A stretch of DNA of 64,000 nucleotides from Winogradskya consettensis (GTDB lineage Bacteria > Actinomycetota > Actinomycetes > Mycobacteriales > Micromonosporaceae): NCBI RefSeq assembly GCF_018332715.1, contig NZ_BOQP01000011.1:124001-188000 (forward strand), in the 5' to 3' direction. Both the position numbers and the translations under genes were made by a program. The notes under the pieces were generated by a model. The model was not told the DNA's origin and searched no databases. It worked only from the letters and a program-made list of their open reading frames with translations. This document shows, piece by piece, positions 25,300 through 33,701 of this stretch. The stretch's first letter is position 1. Each line of letters starts with the position of its first letter.

Positions 25300-25584
25300 T
25301 CAGGCTTCTACTTTGACGTCTTTCCAGAAGGCGACCCGGTCGATGACGGCCTTCGCGTCCGGCTTCGGCTCCGGGTAGTACCAGACGGCGTCCTCGCTGA
25401 CGTGTCCGTTGGCTTCGAGGGTGTAGTAGGAGGCCTTGCCCTTCCATACGCAGACGGAATGCGTATCCGACGGGCGCAGCACGTCCTCGCGCAGGGACGA
25501 CCGAGGGAAGTAGATGTTCCCCTCGATAACCACGGTGTCGTCGCTCTCGGCGATGATCTCGTCGTTCCAGATGGCCTTCGGCAT
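25300..25584 (-). CDS. DUF427 family protein
   Basis: A 94-residue single-domain protein matching the DUF427 family in length and motifs (MPKAIWNDEIIAESDDTVV, VCVWKGKASYYTL, AVWYYPEPKPDA). These are small cytoplasmic all-beta proteins, common in actinobacteria, with no established biochemical role. It is a monocistronic gene bounded by the terminator downstream. Confidence 0.93.
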   Translation of the reverse strand: MPKAIWNDEIIAESDDTVVIEGNIYFPRSSLREDVLRPSDTHSVCVWKGKASYYTLEANGHVSEDAVWYYPEPKPDAKAVIDRVAFWKDVKVEA

Positions 25585-25742
25585 ACCCCGAACGTAGCGC
25601 GCCCGGCAGCGTCAGTCCGATATGCGGGGGTTTTTCGCCTCCCGTGGGTGAAACGTGGTGCGTCATCCCGCCATTGCCACGTCGTTGTAAGAGGATCTAA
25701 GGTCGATCCGCCAACGAGACCCCCCATTGGAAGCCGCTGCCG

Positions 25743-26336
25743 ATGAGCACTCTTCGTACCCTGCCGGGCACCCGCGAGCAGGCACACCACGCTCTTGTAC
25801 TGCTGGGCGCCCCGGCGACCACCCGGCTCGTCGTGGAGGTCCACCGCGCGCTGTTCGACGGGGATCTCGCGGTTGCCGATCTCGCCGCCGATCTGCGGGA
25901 CGAGGAGCGTAACTACGATCCCGACGTGTGCACGGCGTACCGGATCGTCCCCGCTCTGCATCACGACCTGTCGGCGGCCCGCGGCCTGATCACGCTCTCC
26001 GGCTGGTCGGTGGCCCGCCGGCTGGTGTCGCCCCGGCAGGCGCGCGCCGACGCCCTGGCTGCGGTGGCCCGGATCGCCGAGTTCGTGATCATCCGGGCGA
26101 GTGCCGGCATCGCCGCCATGGCACTGCTGCGCCGGCTCGCCGAGAACGTGCCGGGCGGTGCAGAGGCGTTCCTCGTGCACGACCCCCGGGCGCTCGCCGA
26201 CGCCGCCCGCGCCGCGCTGGCCGAGCTCACCCCCTCGCCCGCCCCCGACGCGCTCGTCTCCCGCTGGGAACTGCTCCCCGAGCGGCAGCGGCTCTTCGGC
26301 ATCCACAGCCTGCCCCATCAGCGGGGCGGCGCGTGA
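25743..26336 (+). CDS. Hypothetical protein, first gene of the Cas4/AddB-like nuclease operon
   Basis: A 197-residue helical protein with no recognised domain. Blocks include LVVEVHRALFDGDLAVADLA, a conserved-looking YDPDVCTAYRIVPALHHDL and a hydrophobic helix IRASAGIAAMALLRRLAENV. It contains one cysteine and no signal peptide. Its TGA overlaps the GTG of the nuclease gene (GTGA), a sign of a fixed gene pair. A -10-like TAAGGT lies ~40 nt upstream. It may be a structural or regulatory partner of the nuclease (inferred from coupling). Confidence 0.75.
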   Translation: MSTLRTLPGTREQAHHALVLLGAPATTRLVVEVHRALFDGDLAVADLAADLRDEERNYDPDVCTAYRIVPALHHDLSAARGLITLSGWSVARRLVSPRQARADALAAVARIAEFVIIRASAGIAAMALLRRLAENVPGGAEAFLVHDPRALADAARAALAELTPSPAPDALVSRWELLPERQRLFGIHSLPHQRGGA

Positions 26337-27427
26337 CTGCTGGCTCTTCCACCGCCGGCTTCTCCACTGCTGGCTTGGACCGGCTGCGGGGCGATTCTCC
26401 CGCCAAGCGGCACAACGCCCGGACGATCGCCGCGCTGACCGGAAACCCCGGCTGTTCGCGGCGGGCCGTGCTCGACGCGGCCGGGGTGGACAAGCCCCGG
26501 CTGGCCCAGCACATCGGGTTCCCGATGGGGTTCGGGCAGTCACGCTTCGCGCTGGCCCGCGGTAACGGGTTCGAGGCGATGCTCAAGGCCGACAACTGTG
26601 CGCTGTTGCTGTCGGTGCTACGCGACGTGCTCGGCCTGGATACGCCCTCGGTCAGTTACGACGACCTCGGTGACGATGACGATGCGACGCTGGGTGCGCG
26701 CCATGGGCGTACGCGTAAATTGCTCGCGGCCGCAGCCAATGCCGCCCTGGTCGACCACCCGCTGCTGACCCTCGACGTCGCCGGACGGCAGGTCTTCCTG
26801 GAACCCGACCTGATCGCGTTCCAGGTCGAGGGCAAACTCCACGTCGTGGAGATCAAGTCCTTCGCGATCGTCGACGGCCAGGCCGACAGCGCCAAGGTCT
26901 CGGCGGCTGCGGTGCAGGCGGCGGTGTACGTGCTGGCGCTGCGCCGGCTGCTCGCCGAACTCGGCCACGACCCGGCCCTGGTCAGCCATGACGTCGTGCT
27001 GGTCTGCCCGAAGGACTTCTCGCTGACGCCCGCGGCCGAGGTGATCGACGTCCGCAAACAGCTCGCCACGCTGACCCGCCAGCTCACCCGGCTCGCGTCC
27101 GTCTCCGACCTGGCCGCCGCGCTGCCGCCGGGGGTCAGCTTTGACATGGCGATGCCGCCCGCCGACCTTGTCGCGTCGCTGCACGCCGTCGAGGCCCGTT
27201 ACGCGCCGGAATGCCTCTCGACCTGCGAGCTCGCGGTCTTCTGCCGGCACGAGTCGGCCGGGCACACCGCGGCGCTGGGCCGGCCGGTCCGCGACGCGCT
27301 CGGCGGCGTCGAAACCATCGCGGAAGTGCTCGAGCTGGCAGCCGGCACCCGCACACCCACCGAGGAGCAGGTCGAGGCCGCGGCGTTGCTCCAGGCAGCT
27401 GCCCGCCTGCGCGCCGAGATCCTATGA
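26333..27427 (+). CDS. Cas4/AddB-type PD-(D/E)XK exonuclease with Fe-S cluster motif
   Basis: A 364-residue RecB-family nuclease. The PD-(D/E)XK core is visible: FLEPDLIAF (Asp159), VVEIKS (Glu173, Lys175) and the RecB-family Q-x3-Y motif QAAVY (Gln195-Tyr199). One N-terminal cysteine (C41, NPGCSRR) and a C-terminal group C294-x3-C298-x5-C304 match the four-cysteine 4Fe-4S arrangement of Cas4 and AddB. These enzymes degrade single-stranded or end-containing DNA. GTG 26333 overlaps the upstream stop and the downstream ATG overlaps its TGA. No cas1, cas2 or helicase is in the operon, so this is not a CRISPR Cas4. A role in repair or defence is inferred. Confidence 0.85.
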   Translation: MTAGSSTAGFSTAGLDRLRGDSPAKRHNARTIAALTGNPGCSRRAVLDAAGVDKPRLAQHIGFPMGFGQSRFALARGNGFEAMLKADNCALLLSVLRDVLGLDTPSVSYDDLGDDDDATLGARHGRTRKLLAAAANAALVDHPLLTLDVAGRQVFLEPDLIAFQVEGKLHVVEIKSFAIVDGQADSAKVSAAAVQAAVYVLALRRLLAELGHDPALVSHDVVLVCPKDFSLTPAAEVIDVRKQLATLTRQLTRLASVSDLAAALPPGVSFDMAMPPADLVASLHAVEARYAPECLSTCELAVFCRHESAGHTAALGRPVRDALGGVETIAEVLELAAGTRTPTEEQVEAAALLQAAARLRAEIL

Positions 27428-28974
27428 GTACGCTCACCGCGCTCGCCCGCGCGCAGGCGTTCGCCGAGGCCCGCGCCCAGCCCCTGGCCACCGTGCGCCA
27501 CCTGCACCTGCACGAGCGCCCACTGATCCTCATCCCGTACGCCATGGCCGGCGAGGCGAACGCCCCGCTCGCCGCGATGGTCGGCACCGACCGCGACAAC
27601 CCCCGGCTGCTCGTCGTCGCCCAGCCCCGCAACCGCGACGACCGGTTCGCCTTCGCCGCCGAGCTCGCCGCGATCCTGATCGGCTATGTGGACTCGTTCA
27701 CCGGCCAGACCGAGGCCGTCGCGGTCGACCGCGGGCGCGACGTGCGATACCGGTTCACGGACGCGCCGCAGCTCTGGGTGCCGAACCCGGGCGGCGTCGA
27801 CTTCCTGAAACTCTTCGGTCGTTCCACGCGGTTCCGCACCACCGAAGGCGAGTACGCCGTCCCCGCCTCGGTGCCGCTGCTCGGGCGGTGGCTCACGTTC
27901 TTCGCCTCGTCGGCGGAGATGGCGGGGTCGTCGTTGCTGCTCAACGGCGTACAGGCGCTGTCGTCACACTGGGCGACCGGGCAGAGCGGTGCCGAGGACG
28001 CCCAGCTCGCGGCCCTGATGGGGTGGCTCGCACCCCCGCCGGGGATGACCGTTTTCGAGGCCGCAGCCGCGGCGGAGGATCCGTCGCTCACCCCGCCCGC
28101 GGGCCCGGCGACCGACCCGTCGTTCGACAACCACATCCTCGCGCCGTTGCTGTCCTCCGCGTCGCCTGCCGTCTCTGAGCTTTCCGCCGCGCTTCGCGGC
28201 CAGCTCCTGCCGACGTGGGATCTGCTGTGGCGGGCGCTCGATCTGCTGCGGACACTCCCGGTCGCCGGTCGGGTCGCCGGGCGATGGGACAGCGACCGCG
28301 ATGCCTACTCGGCCTTCGTGCAGCACCTCGAGGAGGGCGGTCCGCCGCAGCCTCGGCGGGACGGCGCGGTCGCTGCCGCGGCCCGGCTTTCCCGGCTCGA
28401 AAACGCAGCCACCAGGTACGCCGTCCAGCGCGCGTTCGACGATCCCCTCGTCATGGCCGAATACCGGCTGTCGGGAGCGGCGTTCGCGGGCGAGGTCACG
28501 CTCGCCAAGGCCGACCGGATCGACGACACGGGAAAACGACCGGTCCTACGCCCCCGGATCATGGTGGTCACCACGGAGCCGGTCGGCGTCGCCGCTGGGG
28601 CCGTCCTGACCTCCCCGTCCCGGCCCAGCCAGAAAGCCAAGGTCATCTCGGTCACGCGGCTTGACGCCTCCGCCGCCTCGAAGTCGGAAGTCCTGCTGGA
28701 GCTGTCCGGCGGGATGGGCCGGAAAATGGTCGCCGAGCCCGGCAGCGTGCCCGAGGTGGGGGAGCGGCTGCTGCTTACCACCTTGAGCGAGGCTTACCGG
28801 CCCGGCGGCGCCTTCCCCGAACCCGACCAGACCCCGTGGACGCACGGCGGTCCGCCCGTTCCCTTCTCGGTTTCAGACCTGCCGGACGCTTCCTTGCCGG
28901 ACCCTTCCCTGCCGGGTCCTTCCCTGCCGGACCCTTCCCCGCCGGGCGCTTTCTTACAGGACCCGGATCAGTAG
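27424..28974 (+). CDS. Hypothetical protein, third gene of the nuclease operon
   Basis: A 516-residue cytoplasmic protein; ATG 27424 overlaps the nuclease stop by 4 nt. No family recognised. The first ~130 residues are alpha/beta (RPLILIPYAMAGEANAPLAA, RLLVVAQPRNRDDRFAFAAE). The middle is helical, and ~385-470 has a beta-rich segment (GEVTLAKADRIDDTGKRPVL ... IMVVTTEP) that could be an OB- or SH3-like nucleic-acid-binding fold. It ends in a 30-residue Pro/Ser/Asp tail built from a 15-bp DNA repeat, which overlaps the convergent PP2C gene by 21 bp. It probably acts with the nuclease. Confidence 0.75.
   Translation: MSTLTALARAQAFAEARAQPLATVRHLHLHERPLILIPYAMAGEANAPLAAMVGTDRDNPRLLVVAQPRNRDDRFAFAAELAAILIGYVDSFTGQTEAVAVDRGRDVRYRFTDAPQLWVPNPGGVDFLKLFGRSTRFRTTEGEYAVPASVPLLGRWLTFFASSAEMAGSSLLLNGVQALSSHWATGQSGAEDAQLAALMGWLAPPPGMTVFEAAAAAEDPSLTPPAGPATDPSFDNHILAPLLSSASPAVSELSAALRGQLLPTWDLLWRALDLLRTLPVAGRVAGRWDSDRDAYSAFVQHLEEGGPPQPRRDGAVAAAARLSRLENAATRYAVQRAFDDPLVMAEYRLSGAAFAGEVTLAKADRIDDTGKRPVLRPRIMVVTTEPVGVAAGAVLTSPSRPSQKAKVISVTRLDASAASKSEVLLELSGGMGRKMVAEPGSVPEVGERLLLTTLSEAYRPGGAFPEPDQTPWTHGGPPVPFSVSDLPDASLPDPSLPGPSLPDPSPPGAFLQDPDQ
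28876..28965 (+). repeat. 15-bp minisatellite at the end of the operon
   Basis: Six tandem 15-bp units (TCCCTGCCGGACCCT and variants) encode LPDPS/LPGPS pentads. The last unit and a half also encode, on the other strand, the C-terminus of the convergent phosphatase. Confidence 0.85.
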
Positions 28975-30747
28975 CAGGGCGGTGTCGTCGGCGCGGCGGG
29001 CGGCCGCTCCGATCAGGAGATTGCAGAGCTCCTCGCCGGGCAGGTCGGCGTTGTCCCGCAGGCACTGCTCGATACGCTCGATGCCGTCGTCGAGAATCCT
29101 CGCGGGATCCTCGATCAGCCCGTCGGTGTAGAGCACCAGCGTCGAACCGGCCGGAACCGTGCGCCGGTGTGTGCTGCGATTACCGAGCGGCGCGAGCCCG
29201 AGCAGCGGTTCCGGTTTCTCCCACCACACGTCGACGGTGCCGTCCGGGCGCAGAAGCAGCGGCGGCGGATGGCCCGCGTTCGCGAACTCCACCTCGTAGC
29301 CTCTGACCCGGGCCAGAATCGCGGTGGCCGCCGTGCGGACGTTCAGCCCCCGCATCGCCCGGTCCAGTTGGGACAGCAGATGACCAGGGCTGTCCTCCCG
29401 GCCGTACGCGTCACCGCGCACCAGGTTGCGAAGCTGCCCCATCCCTGCTGCGGCCTCGATGTCATGCCCGGAGACATCGCCCACGGCGAGCATCACGGTC
29501 CCATCGGGCTGGGCGAACGCGTCGTACCAGTCACCACCGACCGCGGCGCCGTCCTGCGCCGGCAGGTAACGGGCGTGCAGCTCCATCCCCGCAATCGTCG
29601 GCAGCTCGGTCAGCAGGCTGTGCTGCAGAACCTCGGCCACATGCCGCTGCTGCCGGTAGAGCCGGTTGTTGTCGATCGAAAGCCCGGCCCGCCGCGCGAT
29701 GTCGAGCGCCGTCCGCTCCTCGGCCTCGGTGAATTCCGGCCGCCCCGGCCCGTTCACGAACGTGATGGACCCGAGCATCTCGCCACTGACCGGAGCGGTC
29801 ACGGGAACAACGACGAAGGACGCATACCCGAGCCGCTCGGCGATCGTGGCCATCGCCGGATCGTTGGCCCGGGAGAGCAACGCTTCGGAGGTCTCGGCAC
29901 TGCGGCGGATGGACATCCCGGACCGCTGCACGGTGAGCACCGCCGACCCCGGCAGTAGCTGGGACACCATGAGCTCGGCGAACCGATCTATGTCAGCCTG
30001 CGCCTCCGCGTCCCGATGCGCCCCGGCCACATGCCGAACGCCACCGTCAGGACTCACCAGAGCGACCAGGCACCAATCGGCAAGCCGTGGCACAACCCCC
30101 TCAGCGAGCTGCCGCATCCCCTCATCGATGTCCAGCGTCCGCGCAAAAGCCTCGGTCAGCTCCGCCTGCATCGCCAACTGAGCATGAGCGGTCTCCGCAT
30201 GACGCCGCGCCTCGTCGGCCACCTCCCGGGCGATCCGCAACCGCAGCTCGGAAGCGCAGGCCTCAGCGAGGTCGGTCAGAATCGACAACTCAGCCTTGGT
30301 CCACGCCCGAGGCTTGGTATCAATGGCACACAGCGACCCGAGCGTGCGACCCTCGGCATCGTTCAGCGGAATCCCCGCATACGCCACAACCCCGAGATCC
30401 GGGATCGCCAGATTGTCCCGCACCTGCGCATAGATCCGAGCATCCGGAAAAACCTTCGCCACGCCCTCGGTCACCACATGCTGGCAGAACGAATGGCTGA
30501 GCGGAGTCTCCCGCTTCCCCGCCCAAGGCTCCGGCAACCCGACCTGCCCCGGGAAGAACTGGCGAAGGTCATCCACCAGCGACACCAGAGCTACCGGCAC
30601 CCCCAGCATCCGCTGCACCAAAGACGCGAACCGGTCAAAAGCAGCGTCAGGCTCAGGCCCCGCAGAAACCTGCCGAAGCGACCGAAGCCTCGCAGGGTCA
30701 GAAAGCCCCCCAACCCCCCGCACCCCACCGTCGCCGACCTCGGCCAT
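28954..30747 (-). CDS. GAF-GAF-PP2C (SpoIIE/RsbU-type) serine phosphatase
   Basis: A 597-residue cytoplasmic phosphatase. The first GAF domain (~35-180) includes ALVSLVDDLRQFFPGQVGLP and GTLGSLCAIDTKPRAWTKAE. A second GAF domain (~200-350) is followed by a coil and the SpoIIE/PP2C domain (~370-595). Metal-binding aspartates occur in AAVGGDWYDAF, LAVGDVSGHDIEAA, LVLYTDGLIED and ARRADDTALLLIRVL. Such enzymes dephosphorylate STAS anti-anti-sigma factors in response to signals sensed by GAF domains. The STAS protein at 17083-17409 is the only visible candidate substrate here. Codons in the 5' half are unusually CCG/CAC-rich but the frame is intact. Confidence 0.93.
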   Translation of the reverse strand: MAEVGDGGVRGVGGLSDPARLRSLRQVSAGPEPDAAFDRFASLVQRMLGVPVALVSLVDDLRQFFPGQVGLPEPWAGKRETPLSHSFCQHVVTEGVAKVFPDARIYAQVRDNLAIPDLGVVAYAGIPLNDAEGRTLGSLCAIDTKPRAWTKAELSILTDLAEACASELRLRIAREVADEARRHAETAHAQLAMQAELTEAFARTLDIDEGMRQLAEGVVPRLADWCLVALVSPDGGVRHVAGAHRDAEAQADIDRFAELMVSQLLPGSAVLTVQRSGMSIRRSAETSEALLSRANDPAMATIAERLGYASFVVVPVTAPVSGEMLGSITFVNGPGRPEFTEAEERTALDIARRAGLSIDNNRLYRQQRHVAEVLQHSLLTELPTIAGMELHARYLPAQDGAAVGGDWYDAFAQPDGTVMLAVGDVSGHDIEAAAGMGQLRNLVRGDAYGREDSPGHLLSQLDRAMRGLNVRTAATAILARVRGYEVEFANAGHPPPLLLRPDGTVDVWWEKPEPLLGLAPLGNRSTHRRTVPAGSTLVLYTDGLIEDPARILDDGIERIEQCLRDNADLPGEELCNLLIGAAARRADDTALLLIRVL

Positions 30748-31607
30748 GCTCCCTCCCCAAGTCGCCCCCCGGCGCCCATCCGATCAACCAGGCTACCCGC
30801 CCACCCCATACCCCACGCCCGCCACGATGACACGAATCAGCCACGCCACCGCAGGTCCCCGCCCTGCCCCCACCGCAACAAGCGCCCCGCCAGTCTGTCA
30901 CCCACCCAGCCTCCCCGCCCCTGCTGACCTCACTGATCCTCTTCCGCCCAGACCGCGCCGGACCCTCCGCGGCCGGACCCTCCGCGGTCTCACATTTCGC
31001 CGGCTCACCCCCAGCGGCCTCTCCGTTTTGTCGCCTACCCGGCTGCTCCCGGGGCGCACCTTCTCTACCGGGCCGCATGCAGGCCGCAGGCCGCGGCGCT
31101 GCGATTGCGCCGACGACGACCGCGCACCCTCTGTGGCCTGCTCGACCCCCACCAGGCCGTACGCCCCCACCAGGCCGTACGCCCCCACAGGCCGCACGCC
31201 CTTCCGATGCCTCATGTCCCCATCGAGCCGGACGCCTCGATGGGGCCGCACGTCTCCATCGAGCCGCACGTCTCCATCGGGCCGGACACCGCGGCGTGCG
31301 TCAGCGTTAACCCGCTCGGCTCTGCTGCCCGCTCGGCTCTGCGGTGCGCTCGGCTCTGCGGTGCGCTCGGCTCTTCCAGGCCGCACACCGCGGCGATTCG
31401 CCGACGTCGACCCGCTCACCTTCTGTGGCGACGCCTATCTGTGGCGACGCCCTCTGCGGCCTCGCCCTCCTCATCCTCTGCCCCACATCGGCCCGGGCCA
31501 GGGATTCGGCCGTCGACCGGTCCCGTGTCGGTCCGGGGTGGGCGGTGATGGGCGGTGTTCCGGGTACCGGCCGGTGTTTCGGGTAGCGGCCGGTGTTTCG
31601 GTACTGG
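30748..31607. other. Gene-poor, repeat-rich intergenic stretch
   Basis: About 860 bp without a credible gene. An open frame spans it, but its translation is Pro/Arg/Ser low-complexity without domain features. Its internal tandem repeats (31141-31385) have 17- and 18-bp periods, so a coding frame would not be maintained. No promoter, tRNA or terminator was recognised. Confidence 0.6.
31141..31385. repeat. Three adjacent minisatellite clusters
   Basis: Three different units occur one after another: an 18-bp unit around CCCACCAGGCCGTACGCC (three copies from ~31148), an 18-bp unit around CTCCATCGAGCCGCACGT (three to four copies, ~31218-31290), and a 17-bp unit around GCTCGGCTCTGCGGTGC (three to four copies, ~31315-31375). 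Confidence 0.75.
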
Positions 31608-32273
31608 TCAGGGGGCGGGGGTGTCCGCGGTGGTGACCTGGGCGTTGCGGGCCAGGGGTGTCCAGCGCTCGGCCCAGCGTTTGCGGGTCAGCTCGAAGGC
31701 GGCGTCGTCCAGGCCGTAGGTGGAGATTGTTATCTCCATCCGCCCGGCGCCACGGCTGGTACGCGGCTCCCGGCCGCTGATCACCACGAGGTGACCGTCC
31801 GCGTCGGTCAGAGTTGTCAACCGGCTGCCCTGGTTTGCGGGTTGTCCGCCGGCTGTGGCCAGCACCTGACGCCAGGTGCTCGCGCCGGTCAGGTAGATGG
31901 TTCGCCGCGCCCCCTTCGGTCGTTCGATCAGTAGGTATCGCAACTGCTGCAGGAAGGCTCGCCATCCCTCCTCAACCGCGTCGTACCGCTCGGGCTCGGC
32001 GGAAGACCCCTCCCGCACTGCCCGCACCAGGGTGTTGTCGTCGTCGCCGATCACCTCCAGATAGGAACCGTCGGCCCAGCCCATGCGCTCGGGGGCCCGG
32101 AGCGTCGCCTCGTTCACAAAGATGTGCTGGATCTCGGCGTCCAACTCGTCGTAGTCCCACCCGAACCATTGCCGCAGCACGCCGGGCTGCGTAACGGCGT
32201 CCCAGACCTCGTCGCGTCCGACGGGCAGGCTCATCTCCACGTGGTAAGACTTCGGCGTCTCTCGATCGGTCAC
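31608..32273 (-). CDS. SRPBCC (START-like, AHSA1-type) domain protein
   Basis: A ~221-residue cytoplasmic protein. Residues ~10-145 have the SRPBCC pattern: EMSLPVGRDEVWDAVTQPGV, LRQWFGWDYDEL and a final helix EEGWRAFLQQLRYLL. This is the hydrophobic-pocket fold of activators of Hsp90 and polyketide-type aromatases. A C-terminal ~75-residue extension (ISTYGLDDAAFELTRKRWAE) is unassigned. GTG 32273 is preferred; a GTG at 32297 is in frame. The ligand is unknown. Confidence 0.8.
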   Translation of the reverse strand: MTDRETPKSYHVEMSLPVGRDEVWDAVTQPGVLRQWFGWDYDELDAEIQHIFVNEATLRAPERMGWADGSYLEVIGDDDNTLVRAVREGSSAEPERYDAVEEGWRAFLQQLRYLLIERPKGARRTIYLTGASTWRQVLATAGGQPANQGSRLTTLTDADGHLVVISGREPRTSRGAGRMEITISTYGLDDAAFELTRKRWAERWTPLARNAQVTTADTPAP

Positions 32274-32300
32274 GTCCCTATCCTGGCGGTAACGCACGAA

Positions 32301-33497
32301 CTACGCCACGCGATCCTGCCCGCTTTCTGAGTGCTTTCCCCACCTTTCCCGGGAGGCCCTGCGGAGTTGTTGTCCGTGCGGGCCGGGTCGTTCCTGCGAT
32401 GGCTGGGTGAGCCGGCCATCGGCGCGTATCTGCGGTGGCCGGGTGTGCTGGCCGTCGGCAATGGCGGGTGCGACAACGGGAGCCCGATCGGCTAGAGGTG
32501 TGCGGCGGCCCGCGGTCAGTCCGGAGCGGATCGTCCGGATGGTCTCCGCTCGTCCCAGGCCCGACCATGCCGCTGCCGCGGTCAGATCTCGCACGACCGT
32601 GGCGGCGTCGAGCAGGCCGGCACCGACCAGGCGCCCCAGCGCGAACGCCGCCCGGTTCAGGGTGTCGTTCCTCGTGCCCACCGGTGCTCGGGCGACCCGA
32701 TCGGTCTCGGCTGCGACGGCGACCGCCGCATATCTGTCGGGGTGCGCAATCGTCAACCGGCCGGCTGCCTCGTCGATGCCTGGCCGGTGCTCTCGATCGC
32801 GTCTGCCGTCACGGCGGGCAGCGGTGTCGGTGTCGTGATCCCCCTTCCAATTGTCGCGGCCCACATCTGTCCCGCGCTCGGCCACCTTTGCTGAGTCGCC
32901 CTGCGCTGGAGGCCGGTGGTGGATGAGTGGGCCTCGGGATGGGGGCTCGGGGCCCGCGATCAGCTTCTCCAGCGCTGTCGGCGTGGCGGGCAGCTCGACA
33001 TTCGGGCGCACCACCCAGTGGTAGGTGGCGCCCGACGCGTGGCGAGAAGGTGGAGCCACCACATAGCCTCCGGCGCCGCGCCAGTCGACTCCGGGGAGAA
33101 GGCGGACGCGGTTACCGTGCCCAAGGGGTGGGAACCAGAAGTGCCAGCCGCCCCCCGTGCGGACCTGCGGTCCCGGGGGCATCGCGCCGCCGAGGAGGTG
33201 GCGCAGGCCGTGCCAGCCGAGCGCGGAGTCGACGTCGGCGACGTCCATCGCGAATCCCGTGCGGAGGCCGACATTCGCATCGGGCCAGCGCAGCCACCAC
33301 ATCTCTATCCGGTGGGGGTCGATGCTGGCGTCGATCAGGCCGTGCCGCAGGCGGGGATGCTTGCCGGGGCGGTCGCACTCCGGCCGCTCGCAGGAGCAGG
33401 TGCCGCCCGGGCCGGGCGAGTGCACCGGCAGGACGGGGATGCCGTGCCGGGCGTAGGCGAGAGCGGCGCTGAGGGCGGGTGCGTAATTGACCTTCAT
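32301..33497 (-). CDS. Bifunctional DNA primase/polymerase (Prim-Pol) domain protein
   Basis: A 398-residue archaeo-eukaryotic-type primase. A zinc-binding motif follows the start region (CSCERPECDRPGKHPR, ~34-49). Catalytic acidic residues are in FAMDVADVDSALG, the GGGWHFWF motif supplies the conserved His, and GGYVVAPPS closes the ~180-residue domain. The C-terminal half is a helical primase accessory region (~250-330) and a disordered tail. Such proteins prime DNA on actinomycete integrative plasmids and phages, but also occur alone on chromosomes; no integrase or attachment site is seen here. ATG 33497 abuts a LexA-box-like site, implying damage induction. Confidence 0.87.
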   Translation of the reverse strand: MKVNYAPALSAALAYARHGIPVLPVHSPGPGGTCSCERPECDRPGKHPRLRHGLIDASIDPHRIEMWWLRWPDANVGLRTGFAMDVADVDSALGWHGLRHLLGGAMPPGPQVRTGGGWHFWFPPLGHGNRVRLLPGVDWRGAGGYVVAPPSRHASGATYHWVVRPNVELPATPTALEKLIAGPEPPSRGPLIHHRPPAQGDSAKVAERGTDVGRDNWKGDHDTDTAARRDGRRDREHRPGIDEAAGRLTIAHPDRYAAVAVAAETDRVARAPVGTRNDTLNRAAFALGRLVGAGLLDAATVVRDLTAAAAWSGLGRAETIRTIRSGLTAGRRTPLADRAPVVAPAIADGQHTRPPQIRADGRLTQPSQERPGPHGQQLRRASRERWGKHSESGQDRVA

Positions 33498-33513
33498 TCG
33501 AACAAGTGTACGA
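33498..33513 (-). promoter_or_regulatory. LexA (SOS) box-like operator at the Prim-Pol start
   Basis: Plus-strand TCGAAC-AAGT-GTACGA differs at one position from the actinobacterial SOS-box consensus TCGAAC-N4-GTTCGA. On the minus strand a TACACT -10-like box (33505-33510) lies within it, 7 nt before the ATG, so bound repressor would block a leaderless promoter. Confidence 0.65.
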
Positions 33514-33701
33514 GTGTTTGAAGGTTTCTGCGGAAGTTATCCACAGGCTGGCACGCCGGTTCGCGTTGTCCACAGGCGGGTCGCGAAGGTTTCTCAATCC
33601 CGCTTATGCTGCCCTCTCATCAGCCGCTGAAGCCGCTGAAGCCGCTGAAGCTGCCGCACCCGCACCCCGCCACCCCGCACCGACCGAGGAGGACAGTCGC
33701 C

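Noticed and set aside
26333-27427. Cas4 of a CRISPR-Cas locus
   Set aside because: The cysteine and nuclease motifs fit Cas4/AddB, but no cas1, cas2, effector gene or repeat-spacer array occurs in the window.
30746-31636. 296-residue open frame on the plus strand
   Set aside because: It is a Pro/Arg/Ser low-complexity translation spanning minisatellites with 17-bp periods. No ribosome-binding site or domain; judged non-coding.
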